Below, in pieces: positions 1 through 7,771 of a stretch of 25,623 nucleotides of DNA; within the stretch, counting starts at the first letter, position 1, and the number at the start of each line of letters is the position of its first letter. Where the stretch lies: the IMG/VR virus record IMGVR_UViG_3300033153_003488, positions 1 to 25,623 of that record, one strand, 5' to 3'. Position numbers and translations under genes: made by a program. The DNA comes from a virus. The notes under the pieces are model-generated. The model worked only from the letters and a program-made list of their open reading frames with translations. It made no database searches and was not told the DNA's origin.

Positions 1-6
1 AATGAA

Positions 7-1038
7 ATGTTTAAGTATGACGAAGAGGAGGAGGAGTATGTTTTAGATCCTGATCGTAGAATAGATATCCGTGGTTTTGGATACGGTGGAATGGGTGGAG
101 CTGCGAAGAATCGTAGAATGCATGAGAATTGGGAAAATATTTCAATTTCATTCACAAAAGACGAGAATGGAAAGTTTACTGATTATTACGGCACTAGACT
201 AATTCCAGAGATTGCTTCAGTGGCAGCTACAACAGGTGCTTTCGCTGATGATATGCGAGGAGACGGGGATCCGAATAAGATTTGGGCTAGAAAAGATCGT
301 CCTGCAACTGGATATACAAGCAAGATAATAACTAACAATGCTAGATTGTTTACCGAGAGCTCATTCAGTTCAACGGGAAGAATCTTTAGAAACTTCATGA
401 TGAAAGAGGATATTGTTGACGCTATAGCTGAGTCAGCTATAGGAGTCCTTGTGGATAACATACGCCCTACAGTGAATCCATCTGTTGCTTCAAGTGTAAC
501 TAAGTACATACAGGCAGCGAACAACGTTTCTCAGAAAGATGGCAATAGAGTCCTTCAAGGGATGTACGGTCTTGACAGCTTCTTAAAGAATGACAGGACA
601 GACGTTTTTGGTCATCCTTACCCAGTAGAAAATGATGTTGACAGGTTTATTGTCGGGGTGAAAGAGAAAGATTCTGAGAAGTACGAAAAAACAGTTGGTC
701 TTTTGTATAAGTTTGACAAAGGGTTAGACGTTTCAAAATGGAACACTAAAGATTACGAATATGGCGGAACCTTTAAAATCAAAGGGTCTAGAGGTGAATT
801 TAGATCAAAAGACGAAAACATTGCGAGTGAAATATTAAAAATTCAAGAAGATAAGTTCCGTGAACTTGTAGAGTCAAGATATGAATCGTTAGATAAGATT
901 GAGGATCGTGACATATTGAATAAGGCGGTAAAGAAAATACAGACTGCCTCTAAGAATTACGCTGAAGGAGAGATGATAAAGAAGTACTTTGACAGGGATA
1001 ATCCATCGAAAGGAAAAATAGTTTTGGTTGGAAGCTAG
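7..1038 (+). CDS. C-terminal part of a large unrecognised phage protein (partial at window edge)
   Basis: The reading frame is open through the first base of the window, so the ATG at 7 may be an internal methionine of a longer protein. What is visible is a charged, mostly helical-looking protein of 343 residues. It has an acidic run near the start (residues 5-9 are all Glu), a Gly-rich turn around residues 24-31, and a Lys/Glu-rich helical C-terminus. I recognise no catalytic motif and no signal peptide. It is followed after 32 bases by the tail-appendage genes on the same strand. This position fits the end of an internal virion or tail-associated protein, which are often very long in Bacteroidota podoviruses. 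That role is inferred from position only. Confidence 0.6.
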   Translation: MFKYDEEEEEYVLDPDRRIDIRGFGYGGMGGAAKNRRMHENWENISISFTKDENGKFTDYYGTRLIPEIASVAATTGAFADDMRGDGDPNKIWARKDRPATGYTSKIITNNARLFTESSFSSTGRIFRNFMMKEDIVDAIAESAIGVLVDNIRPTVNPSVASSVTKYIQAANNVSQKDGNRVLQGMYGLDSFLKNDRTDVFGHPYPVENDVDRFIVGVKEKDSEKYEKTVGLLYKFDKGLDVSKWNTKDYEYGGTFKIKGSRGEFRSKDENIASEILKIQEDKFRELVESRYESLDKIEDRDILNKAVKKIQTASKNYAEGEMIKKYFDRDNPSKGKIVLVGS

Positions 1039-1070
1039 GAATTTAGAATAAAAAACATAAAATTTGTACT

Positions 1071-1613
1071 ATGGCTGATACAGTATTAAAGTTGAATGTA
1101 GAGGCAGGAAAAGACTTTTTCCATGTTTACGATAGAACAGGAAAATACGGCAAGAAGAACAAGTGTGGTTGGGGCTCTCCTAACAAGGAGCTATCAGAAG
1201 TAAAAGAAGCAAAAGTTAAAGTTTATCTTCCTGGAGCAGACACATCTATTGATGTGGACGTCTATCCTTATTTACCAAATGACAAGTGTGTAGGGTATGA
1301 AATACTACCTCAAGATCTAGGGCTCGATATTTTCGATCCTGGAGTTTATAAGTTTGAGTTGGAGCTGTTGCTTCACAACGGGCTTACTATGTGTGATACT
1401 TGTTATACTTTTTTTTATCAACCATTGGAGTGCTGTATTAGTAAAAAGAAGATGGGAACTGATCTTAATGATGCCTCATCTGATAAAGCACTAAAAGTTC
1501 TTGAGCTAGAAACTCTTTTAAACAACGCTAGATGGTGCGCTCGTGCAGGAAAGATGGATTGTGCCCAAGATATTTCGGATTATATTTGGACTAACTGTGG
1601 CTGTTGCTGCTAA
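1071..1613 (+). CDS. Cys-rich phage structural protein, appendage cassette
   Basis: This is a 180-residue protein of unknown function. The first ~115 residues look beta-rich and end in a TCYTFFYQPLECC segment. The last ~50 residues look helical (a stretch with KVLELETLLNNARWC) and end in a striking CGCCC tail. It begins the series of small appendage genes, 10 bases ahead of the collagen-like gene. Its arrangement of a beta domain followed by a helical, Cys-bearing tail recurs in small virion proteins of Bacteroidota phages, but I cannot attach a named family. The cysteines may form disulfides in the particle or bind metal; this is inference. The start is chosen because an ATG lies shortly after an in-frame gap, with an A/T-rich leader as usual here. 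Confidence 0.75.
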   Translation: MADTVLKLNVEAGKDFFHVYDRTGKYGKKNKCGWGSPNKELSEVKEAKVKVYLPGADTSIDVDVYPYLPNDKCVGYEILPQDLGLDIFDPGVYKFELELLLHNGLTMCDTCYTFFYQPLECCISKKKMGTDLNDASSDKALKVLELETLLNNARWCARAGKMDCAQDISDYIWTNCGCCC

Positions 1614-1623
1614 ATAGAATATT

Positions 1624-2334
1624 ATGAGTGATTGTAAAGGTTGTAATGATGGTTGTAATGATTGCAAGAAGTCTTGCAATAGAGTCGTTATTGATAAGCG
1701 TGGCTTAATAGGCCCTCAAGGTCCCCCTGGAATTCCGGGCGAAAGAGGCTATCCTGGAGCGAACGGGACGAACGGTCAGGACGGGGCTTCTTATGTAAAC
1801 AAGGTTAATTCTTATACTGAAAATGAAGAAGACATCGAGGTAAAAGATATGGCTTCTCCTGATGTTTACGGTTTTCCGGGAACAACTTACAATTTACTTA
1901 CTTACACGAATAATACAGGGGCCACAAAGCCTTTTATTGTTCATGTATCGTATGATAAGTTTCCAGAATTCACAAATGAGAATAAAGGTTTCAACTGGGT
2001 TGACGGAGCTATTATAACAAACAACGGAGGTGGAGATGTTGTTGTGAAAGAGAATACCGACAAAATGAATTTGACGGTTAATATTTTTGACGGCGTGAAT
2101 TCTATCGATGTTGTTGATATAGGAGTCTCTACCGAAAAGGTTCAGACTACTCCTGGAGGAAATAATGTAGAGGCTCGCTTCTTAGATGTGGATGTACCTA
2201 TGAATGTTTCTTTTTTCGCAAAAGTATTCTTGGATGATGGAGAGTCTGTTTCTCTAAAATTCAAGACAAAAGATAATGCTACTGACTCTAGATTGGTTAG
2301 AGCTCAGATGTTTGTTAACGAATTAGATCAATAA
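1624..2334 (+). CDS. Collagen-like tail fibre protein with Cys-rich N-terminus (236 aa)
   Basis: Residues 1-19 carry six cysteines in a pattern CxxCNDGCNDCxxxC. Residues ~28-58 form a short Gly-X-Y collagen-like stretch (GPQGPPGIPGERGYPGANG). About 180 residues of probable beta-sandwich follow. Collagen-like repeats in phage proteins form trimeric fibre shafts, so this is probably a fibre subunit with an N-terminal attachment knob, a short triple-helical stalk and a globular tip. The next gene, three bases downstream, encodes a protein with the same Cys-rich start and a longer collagen stretch. This suggests duplicated fibre architecture or two fibres sharing one attachment site. Function in adsorption is inferred from the architecture and the neighbours. 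Confidence 0.8.
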   Translation: MSDCKGCNDGCNDCKKSCNRVVIDKRGLIGPQGPPGIPGERGYPGANGTNGQDGASYVNKVNSYTENEEDIEVKDMASPDVYGFPGTTYNLLTYTNNTGATKPFIVHVSYDKFPEFTNENKGFNWVDGAIITNNGGGDVVVKENTDKMNLTVNIFDGVNSIDVVDIGVSTEKVQTTPGGNNVEARFLDVDVPMNVSFFAKVFLDDGESVSLKFKTKDNATDSRLVRAQMFVNELDQ

Positions 2335-2336
2335 TT

Positions 2337-3317
2337 ATGATTAATTGCACAGATTGTAATGATGGCTGTTCAGGTTGTTCGGATTGTTTCGATAATGTAA
2401 CTATCCCGGCAGGACCTAAAGGTGATCAGGGGCCACAAGGTCCAGTAGGGGCGCAAGGTCCGACAGGTCAGAATGGTTCTTCTGCTTATGAAATATGGCT
2501 CTCTCTAGGAAATTCTGGTACAGAGCAGGATTTTATAGATTCCTTGAATGGCGATCCGGGGGCTCAAGGTGATCCGGGGGCTCAAGGCGATCCGGGAGCT
2601 CAAGGTGATCCGGGAGGTCAGGGGCCTCAAGGTGATGTTGGAGCTACAGGTGCTCCGGGCGACACTGGTGACACTGGTGACGCTGGATCAAAGATATACT
2701 TTACTTCAGGACCTCCGGGTGGTGGTTTAGGTGAGGATGATGATGTTGCTTATGACACTACTACAGCCTATCCTCAGACTGATATTTATCAAAAAGTAGG
2801 AGGAACTTGGCAGAATCAAGGCCGTTTTGGGAACGTTGTAAATCCTGGAACTCCGACTCCTAGCCCTACGTCATTCTTATTCAAAGCGAATAAGACCTCA
2901 GATCAATTCTTGGATGCAGGAACTAATGAGATGGTAGTCTTCTTTGAAGATGATATTACAGCTCCTACATATTTCGATAATGGAAATGTATGGTCAAGCT
3001 ATAACTTTAGGTGTGACCAAACGGTTACAAACGTAGAGTTCACGATGGAAGGGCTGGATTTGGCTAACTCTACAGGTGGAGCTATAACTGTTGATGTTGA
3101 TATTCGTCATCAAAGACCTCCTGCAACGGAAACGGTAAAGGCTACAGTAGCAATTGTCGTTCCTGCAACAGGGAATATTATAACTGCATTGCTTAAGACT
3201 CCTGCTCTTAATTTAGATGAAGGGGATATTGTTCGTGTTGTAGCTACTCCTCAAACGGGGAATGCTGGAGACGTTAAGGCTACGGCGGGAGAATTTTACA
3301 ATAACACAACACCATAA
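2337..3317 (+). CDS. Collagen-like tail fibre protein with Cys-rich N-terminus (326 aa)
   Basis: The N-terminus (MINCTDCNDGCSGCSDC) closely resembles that of the preceding fibre. Two collagen-like blocks follow, residues ~27-47 and ~72-116. They are separated by the segment SAYEIWLSLGNSGTEQDF, a motif I know from many collagen-like phage tail fibre proteins. The second block contains four nearly identical GDPGAQ hexapeptides encoded by an 18-bp DNA repeat. Residues ~180-326 look like a beta jelly-roll tip. The stop overlaps the start of the next gene by one base (TAATG), so the two are probably translationally coupled. Likely a trimeric receptor-binding fibre. The tip sequence gives no clue to its receptor. 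Confidence 0.85.
   Translation: MINCTDCNDGCSGCSDCFDNVTIPAGPKGDQGPQGPVGAQGPTGQNGSSAYEIWLSLGNSGTEQDFIDSLNGDPGAQGDPGAQGDPGAQGDPGGQGPQGDVGATGAPGDTGDTGDAGSKIYFTSGPPGGGLGEDDDVAYDTTTAYPQTDIYQKVGGTWQNQGRFGNVVNPGTPTPSPTSFLFKANKTSDQFLDAGTNEMVVFFEDDITAPTYFDNGNVWSSYNFRCDQTVTNVEFTMEGLDLANSTGGAITVDVDIRHQRPPATETVKATVAIVVPATGNIITALLKTPALNLDEGDIVRVVATPQTGNAGDVKATAGEFYNNTTP
2550..2621 (+). repeat. Four tandem 18-bp repeats inside collagen-like fibre gene
   Basis: Four in-frame copies of an 18-bp unit (consensus GGTGATCCGGGGGCTCAA) start at 2550, 2568, 2586 and 2604. The first three encode GDPGAQ and the fourth GDPGGQ. The copies differ by only a few bases, mainly silent (GGC/GGT, GGG/GGA). This indicates recent or ongoing expansion by slippage or recombination. 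Because the unit is a multiple of three, copy changes would lengthen or shorten the fibre shaft without breaking the frame. Confidence 0.9.
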
Positions 3318-3685
3318 TGTCAAAGCCATCTAATATATATAAATTCTTGGCCTACGCAAAGATCTGTAGTTGCAGACTTGCGTGTAAGTACGTTTCCAAA
3401 GTGAACTATGGAGAATGCGGGGAGGATTTGATGAATGAAATTAGATTGCTTAATAGCTACATTGAGGAGATTGAAGGATACATATATGCTTGTTGTAAAG
3501 ATTTTTACCGCAAAGGCGTTAAGTATTTTCATGGTGCTAAGATCATAATGTCTAAAAATAATTCGCTATATTTGACTTCAGAAGACGAGAAGATTAAGAT
3601 TGAGTCGTCAAGCCTAAATTGTTTGACAGAAGAGGAAATATGCGAACTAGCATCAAGAATTAGAAGAATTTGCATAAACTGTTAA
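3317..3685 (+). CDS. Small Cys-containing phage protein (122 aa), unknown
   Basis: This 122-residue protein has about twelve cysteines (ICSCRLAC near residue 20, ACC near residue 58, and CINC at the C-terminus). It looks mainly helical in its first half, with a short beta hairpin region around residues 75-97 and a final helix with LTEEEICELASRIRRIC. Its start overlaps the stop of the collagen-like fibre gene, and it lies 10 bases before another Cys-rich gene. The pattern of a helical N-terminal half followed by a CLTEEE helix is one I associate with small unnamed virion proteins of Bacteroidota phages. No function can be assigned. A role as fibre connector or assembly factor is guessed only from position. 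Confidence 0.7.
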   Translation: MSKPSNIYKFLAYAKICSCRLACKYVSKVNYGECGEDLMNEIRLLNSYIEEIEGYIYACCKDFYRKGVKYFHGAKIIMSKNNSLYLTSEDEKIKIESSSLNCLTEEEICELASRIRRICINC

Positions 3686-3695
3686 AAGAAACAAA

Positions 3696-4364
3696 ATGCC
3701 AACAGAATACGATAATCAAACGAGTTACACGAAGTTTCAATCTGACTGTAATTGCGGAGCGGAATCATCAAGTGATTGCACTTGTGGTTGCTCTACTGAT
3801 GAATGTAGCTGTTGTCCGATAGGGACGGTAGCTGTTTACAACGAAGACGGAACACATAAAGGGTGTTTAAGTCCAAATGATGCTGAGATATTCGAGGTCG
3901 GGACTCACGTTCCTACTACAGGTTACGTAAAAGTAATTGATTCGAATGGTAAGTATTATGGGGATATGTCTCCTTCTCAAGCTATTGAGTATTTGAACTT
4001 CATTGAGAATGGGATTGTGAATGGATCTACTGCTGCTTCATTTAATGTTGTTAGCCCTGAGGTTGGCGTTAGCGGGTTCTACGAACTTAGTTATCAATTG
4101 GCTGATGGCATTACTGATACTATAGGTCTTCAGATTGATAGAGTTGGTATTACTGACGCTGTTACTGTTTCTATTCAGAATTCAGCTCAGAACATTGAGT
4201 TCGATCCAAGTGGAACTGTATCTGTTATTCCATTGAACTTGAGTAGTTCTGATGTTAAATTCAAATGGACAGGTATTGCCGCACCGGGAGTTTATACATT
4301 TGATTTGAGATTCTTCGCGGCAGGAGTTGAGCAAATAGTACCAACAAGATTAACACTTACATAA
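3696..4364 (+). CDS. Cys-rich phage adhesin/structural protein (222 aa)
   Basis: Residues ~18-42 contain about ten cysteines in a compact cluster (CNCGAESSSDCTCGCS, then CSCCPIG). This is followed by a conserved-looking module around CCPIGTVAVYNEDGTHKGCL and SPNDAE, and by a paralogous-looking segment, VKVIDSNGKYYGDMSPSQA. I have an impression of this module in other Bacteroidota phage tail-region proteins, where it has no named function. Residues ~110-222 look like an Ig-like or beta-sandwich domain. The dense cysteines suggest disulfide stabilisation or metal binding at a fibre attachment end. The gene is one base from the next gene and clearly belongs to the appendage operon. Confidence 0.75.
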   Translation: MPTEYDNQTSYTKFQSDCNCGAESSSDCTCGCSTDECSCCPIGTVAVYNEDGTHKGCLSPNDAEIFEVGTHVPTTGYVKVIDSNGKYYGDMSPSQAIEYLNFIENGIVNGSTAASFNVVSPEVGVSGFYELSYQLADGITDTIGLQIDRVGITDAVTVSIQNSAQNIEFDPSGTVSVIPLNLSSSDVKFKWTGIAAPGVYTFDLRFFAAGVEQIVPTRLTLT

Positions 4365-4365
4365 G

Positions 4366-5166
4366 ATGATTGAAGTACAACATTTACATAGAAACCAAGT
4401 AACCACTCCGGCTCCGGGGCAATATTCATTGTTTTATGATTTGGATAATGGAGGTGTGCTTACTGCAAAAGACAACAATTGTGACTTTTATTCTTTGGAT
4501 GAATTACCTGAGATTGACACTACGAAGTTAGATGATTGTATTTGTGAAGTTACAAAGCAGATTGTTGATGATGCTGGTTGCGCTTTAAAGAAAGCAACAA
4601 TGGATGCGACTCAATATGAGTCAATCATTAACAATATTAATCTTTTCAGTAACGTAACTGTAGATCCTTCAACTGGAGGATATTCGCATTCAATTACGAC
4701 ATCTCCTACATTATTTGTAGCGCTCACTGTAACTAATGTCCTTTGTAATGGAGGATCGACAGGAACAGGTTCAGCAACGGTAACAGGAGGAGTCGGTCCT
4801 TATGTTCAAGCGTGGACTGATATGGCAGATGCTCCAGTGAATAACGCTGCATTGCCAGCAGGATCATTTAAGCTTACAGTTACGGATGCAAACGGAACTG
4901 TAAAAGTAATTACATTTATTGTAACTGAGCCATCAGCATTAGTGTTGCCAGCTCCAGTTGTTCAAGGAGCTTCTCCTGCGGCAACCGCCACTGCATTACC
5001 TTCAGGGGGTACATCTCCTTATACTTATGTATGGAAGGATAACGGAGGCGTTCCAATTGGACAGACGACTCAAACAGCTACAGCTCTTTCTACCGGGACT
5101 TACCAAGTGGAAGTTACGGATGCGAATGGTTGTACAATCGAAGATACTAACGTTGTAATATCATAG
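4366..5166 (+). CDS. SprB-like repeat phage protein (266 aa)
   Basis: Residues 1-~110 form an N-terminal domain with four cysteines (NCD, CIC, GC) that probably docks the protein on the virion. Residues ~118-192 and ~193-266 are two beta-sandwich repeats. They end in FKLTVTDANGTVKVITF and YQVEVTDANGCTIEDTNV, and contain GGVGPYVQAW and GGTSPYTYVW. This pattern (GG..PY.Y.W, then G.Y.V.VTDANGC) is the hallmark of SprB-type repeats in Bacteroidota cell-surface adhesins, including the Flavobacterium gliding adhesin SprB. I therefore read it as a virion adhesin built from a host-type module. Whether it binds host surface polymers is inference. Confidence 0.8.
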   Translation: MIEVQHLHRNQVTTPAPGQYSLFYDLDNGGVLTAKDNNCDFYSLDELPEIDTTKLDDCICEVTKQIVDDAGCALKKATMDATQYESIINNINLFSNVTVDPSTGGYSHSITTSPTLFVALTVTNVLCNGGSTGTGSATVTGGVGPYVQAWTDMADAPVNNAALPAGSFKLTVTDANGTVKVITFIVTEPSALVLPAPVVQGASPAATATALPSGGTSPYTYVWKDNGGVPIGQTTQTATALSTGTYQVEVTDANGCTIEDTNVVIS

Positions 5167-5170
5167 AAAT

Positions 5171-5806
5171 ATGTCGCAATTAAAAAAGTGGGAAATTGAA
5201 CAGACTGCAAATGGATTTAGGGCTAGAATTCTGAATCCAGCGCAACAACAGCCTTGGGAGTATTTTTTATGCTCGGCTGTCAAATCTGTTATTGGGATTG
5301 ACATCCCTAATTTCGGTTTGCGTAAAGCAGACAACCAAAGAAAAAATACTACTCGATATCTTGATAAAAGAGAGATCATTATTAGTTTTCATGACGAAAA
5401 CAATTCTGCTCCTTTTAGATATAACATTGAAGATGTTGATAATCAGCCTGGATGGACAAATGATCCGGCTGGACTAGAACAAGCTTTAGCAGATGTTATA
5501 TCTTGGTGTGCAAGTTCTGGATCAGTTTTGTCAGGGATTATCTCTGGAAACTCTGAGACTCCTTCAACTGTTGAGAATGCAGTGGGAGGCGCAGCAGGAT
5601 CTACAGCTTCAGGAGTAAAAGGTTTCTCGATTCAATTTGAAGGGGCTGGAGGAACTTTAGGAGGTGTGCCTGTGGATTCAGGTTACTCAACAGGAAAAGC
5701 AGCTTCATTAGGTAACACATTGCTTTCACAGGCCTATGTTGTCCCTAATGTTGCGGATGTAGCTTTTCCTAATTCGCCAAGAGTATTAATTGAATATGTT
5801 ACGTAA
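5171..5806 (+). CDS. Phage tail-region structural protein (211 aa), unknown
   Basis: The first ~125 residues look like a mixed alpha/beta domain (WEYFLCSAVKSVIGIDIPNF, then REIIISFHDENNSAPFRYN). Residues ~140-175 are a low-complexity Gly/Ala/Ser linker (VGGAAGSTASGVKG), and the C-terminal ~50 residues are short and beta-like. It follows the SprB-like gene after four bases, and its stop overlaps the next start (TAATG). No family is recognised. The domain-linker-tail build and location make it likely to be a baseplate or fibre-associated protein. A chaperone or adaptor for the neighbouring fibres is also possible. Confidence 0.65.
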   Translation: MSQLKKWEIEQTANGFRARILNPAQQQPWEYFLCSAVKSVIGIDIPNFGLRKADNQRKNTTRYLDKREIIISFHDENNSAPFRYNIEDVDNQPGWTNDPAGLEQALADVISWCASSGSVLSGIISGNSETPSTVENAVGGAAGSTASGVKGFSIQFEGAGGTLGGVPVDSGYSTGKAASLGNTLLSQAYVVPNVADVAFPNSPRVLIEYVT

Positions 5807-7068
5807 TGACTTTAGTAGTTCAAGAAAATAATAAGCCTCAAGGAGGTGGAGGTGCAGATACTAACACTTGGAATGTTCCGGGTGTAGCTTTCGTTTCTGA
5901 TTCAGGTGATAACGGTACGGCTTCTGTTGGCGATGGTAACTTACCATACGCCACTGTTGCTGCGGCTCATGCTGCTAGTTCGTTGGTTTTCATTTTGCCG
6001 GGAACATACACTGAAGCTATCGCATTGAAATCTGGAATTACATATTACAGTTATCCGGGAGTGCTATTTACGAATGGTGGTATCACTATGGCTGAAACTT
6101 GTGTTGATACACATTGGTTAGGTCATGCTTCGTTTATTGGTGCGTTCTTCCCGTTGTTGTTATTGCAGGATTTCACAAACTTCATTTTCGAATGGGATGA
6201 GATAGATGCTACATCATGTGCTTTCCGACCTACAAATTCAGGAAATTCTACTTTCACATTAAAAGGTAGAAAGATGGAGCACTCAGCAACATTGGGAGCT
6301 GCCTTTTCTTTTGGGAATCAATTATCTGGAACTGTAACTATAGATGAACCAGTAAAAGCTCATTATGGAGTGTTTACGGCTGAAGCTACTTACACGTTGG
6401 ATGGGAATATAGAGTTCAATTGCGACATGGTTTGCGAGGATGGTGGAGTTGGAGGTAATAACGCTGCTCTCAAGCAGTGTTTCTTAGCTTACGGTATGAC
6501 TGCAACTTCTAAGGTTACTATCAATGGTGATCTTTATATGGATGAGATATCAGTTCCTTTAGCGAGTTTAACTGCTGCGATTTCCTTGAATTCTGGATGC
6601 TTAGGTAGTGTTGTTCATAACGGTAATGTTTATGGTGGAGAGCAGCGTCCCTTAAGAAATGATGGGGCTGGAACTGTAACCATGAACGGATCTTCAATTA
6701 CGGAGAACAGCATTTTTGATACTACAGACGGACAGCTTGTATTGAATCATGGTACTTTGGTCCAGGAGCAAGCTAATTCAATTACTGGTACGGCTAGTGT
6801 TTGGATTCAGCATTGTGAAATACATTCAAGCTCTACAGACAATGTTATTGATTATACTACGGCTACTGGTCAGCTTATCATAAATGACACGAATGCTGAA
6901 GGCAGTACTGGAGAGTTTGTGAACACTGGAGGAGCTGCGAATGCTGTAGGTATGAAGAATGTTTATTCGAATTTAGCGAATGATGGAGCTATGACTAATT
7001 TCTATGCGACTGCGCCTTTAGGGTTCACTCAGGAAGCGAATGTTAAGACTCCTAATTTTATATCATGA
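5806..7068 (+). CDS. Beta-helix tailspike-like protein (420 aa)
   Basis: A short disordered N-terminus includes a Gly run (PQGGGGAD). It is followed by a segment typical of the start of right-handed parallel beta-helix proteins: a DSGDNGTASVGDGNLPYATV segment, then FILPGTYTEAI. The rest (~70-400) is a long array of short beta strands with repeated Asn, Gly and Thr turns, as in pectin-lyase-fold phage tailspikes. Such proteins bind, and often cleave, surface polysaccharide. I cannot identify catalytic residues, so enzymatic activity is open. Starts and stops overlap both neighbours (TAATG upstream, ATGA downstream), and the SGNH hydrolase follows directly. This hints at joint action on host glycans. 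Confidence 0.75.
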   Translation: MTLVVQENNKPQGGGGADTNTWNVPGVAFVSDSGDNGTASVGDGNLPYATVAAAHAASSLVFILPGTYTEAIALKSGITYYSYPGVLFTNGGITMAETCVDTHWLGHASFIGAFFPLLLLQDFTNFIFEWDEIDATSCAFRPTNSGNSTFTLKGRKMEHSATLGAAFSFGNQLSGTVTIDEPVKAHYGVFTAEATYTLDGNIEFNCDMVCEDGGVGGNNAALKQCFLAYGMTATSKVTINGDLYMDEISVPLASLTAAISLNSGCLGSVVHNGNVYGGEQRPLRNDGAGTVTMNGSSITENSIFDTTDGQLVLNHGTLVQEQANSITGTASVWIQHCEIHSSSTDNVIDYTTATGQLIINDTNAEGSTGEFVNTGGAANAVGMKNVYSNLANDGAMTNFYATAPLGFTQEANVKTPNFIS

Positions 7069-7742
7069 AAAACTTAAAGCTTGCAATCATGTCTGTTGTA
7101 TTTATGCTTATGGGGATGCCGGGTTACGTTTCTTGCGTGAAGCAGGAGATAGTTGAGCCGGATAGAAAGATTGTGATCGTGGGTGACTCTATGGTTAAAA
7201 CTATTGATGGACAGTTATCAGGAGAACCTTCTACATGGGAGGCTGAACTTGGTATGTCAGATATTGATAATCAAGGGTACAATGGTATTGTCATACAGCA
7301 AGTGGCTCAGTACGGCCCTTTAACTTGGACTATTGCGGCTAATCCTGAGTTGGTGTATATCGCTGCTGGGATAAATGACGCTATACAAGGAGTGAGTGTT
7401 GCTACGAGTATTGCTCACATGACTACAATTTGTAATCAATTGACATCAAACGGAATTCCTTTTGTTATTACATTGCCTGCGCCTGTGGTGCATGACTATA
7501 CTTATAATAATGTTCCTGCTCCGGGGATACGTGATAACCGAGAAGCTTTAAATGCCGCCTTGGTTAATCTTTGCGTATCAAACGGATACCGATACATGGA
7601 TCTGGAGCCTTGGCTAGGAGAGAGACATTCTGATGGGCATGTATACTTAAAGGATGAATACACAGTTGATGGAGTTCATTTAAACAACGCTGGTTATAAG
7701 TGTTGGGCCATGTATATGTCTTATGACATAAATCAGCATTAG
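7065..7742 (+). CDS. SGNH/GDSL-family hydrolase with lipoprotein-type signal peptide
   Basis: All four SGNH blocks are visible: nucleophile Ser42 in IVGDSM, Gly71 in NQGYNG, Asn104 in AAGINDA, and the Asp202/His205 pair in DGVHLNNAGY. This family cleaves ester bonds, often acetyl groups on polysaccharides or lipids. The length (225 residues) fits a single catalytic domain. The first 24 residues are a basic start (MKNLK), a hydrophobic stretch and a cysteine in GYVSC, resembling a Bacteroidota lipoprotein signal. That would send the enzyme to the envelope rather than the virion. Its start overlaps the tailspike stop (ATGA), so the two are probably coupled. Likely substrates are acylated host surface glycans. 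The signal sequence could alternatively be a vestige of gene transfer. Confidence 0.85.
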   Translation: MKNLKLAIMSVVFMLMGMPGYVSCVKQEIVEPDRKIVIVGDSMVKTIDGQLSGEPSTWEAELGMSDIDNQGYNGIVIQQVAQYGPLTWTIAANPELVYIAAGINDAIQGVSVATSIAHMTTICNQLTSNGIPFVITLPAPVVHDYTYNNVPAPGIRDNREALNAALVNLCVSNGYRYMDLEPWLGERHSDGHVYLKDEYTVDGVHLNNAGYKCWAMYMSYDINQH

Positions 7743-7771
7743 TAGAAAAATGAATATTAAAGAGTTGCACA

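Noticed and set aside
186-524. Open frame on the - strand within the first gene
   Set aside because: It is antisense to a well-formed + strand coding region, has no leader or neighbours on its strand, and its sequence looks like a shadow of the real codons.
1055-1063. TAAAATTTG before the gene at 1071 as a promoter
   Set aside because: It has three bases between TA and TTTG rather than two, and lies only a few bases from the ATG, too close for a -7 element with a leader.
2548-2730. Second frame over the collagen-like repeats
   Set aside because: It exists only because the 18-bp repeat is open in several frames; its translation is a low-complexity repeat of arginine/leucine with no independent start signal.
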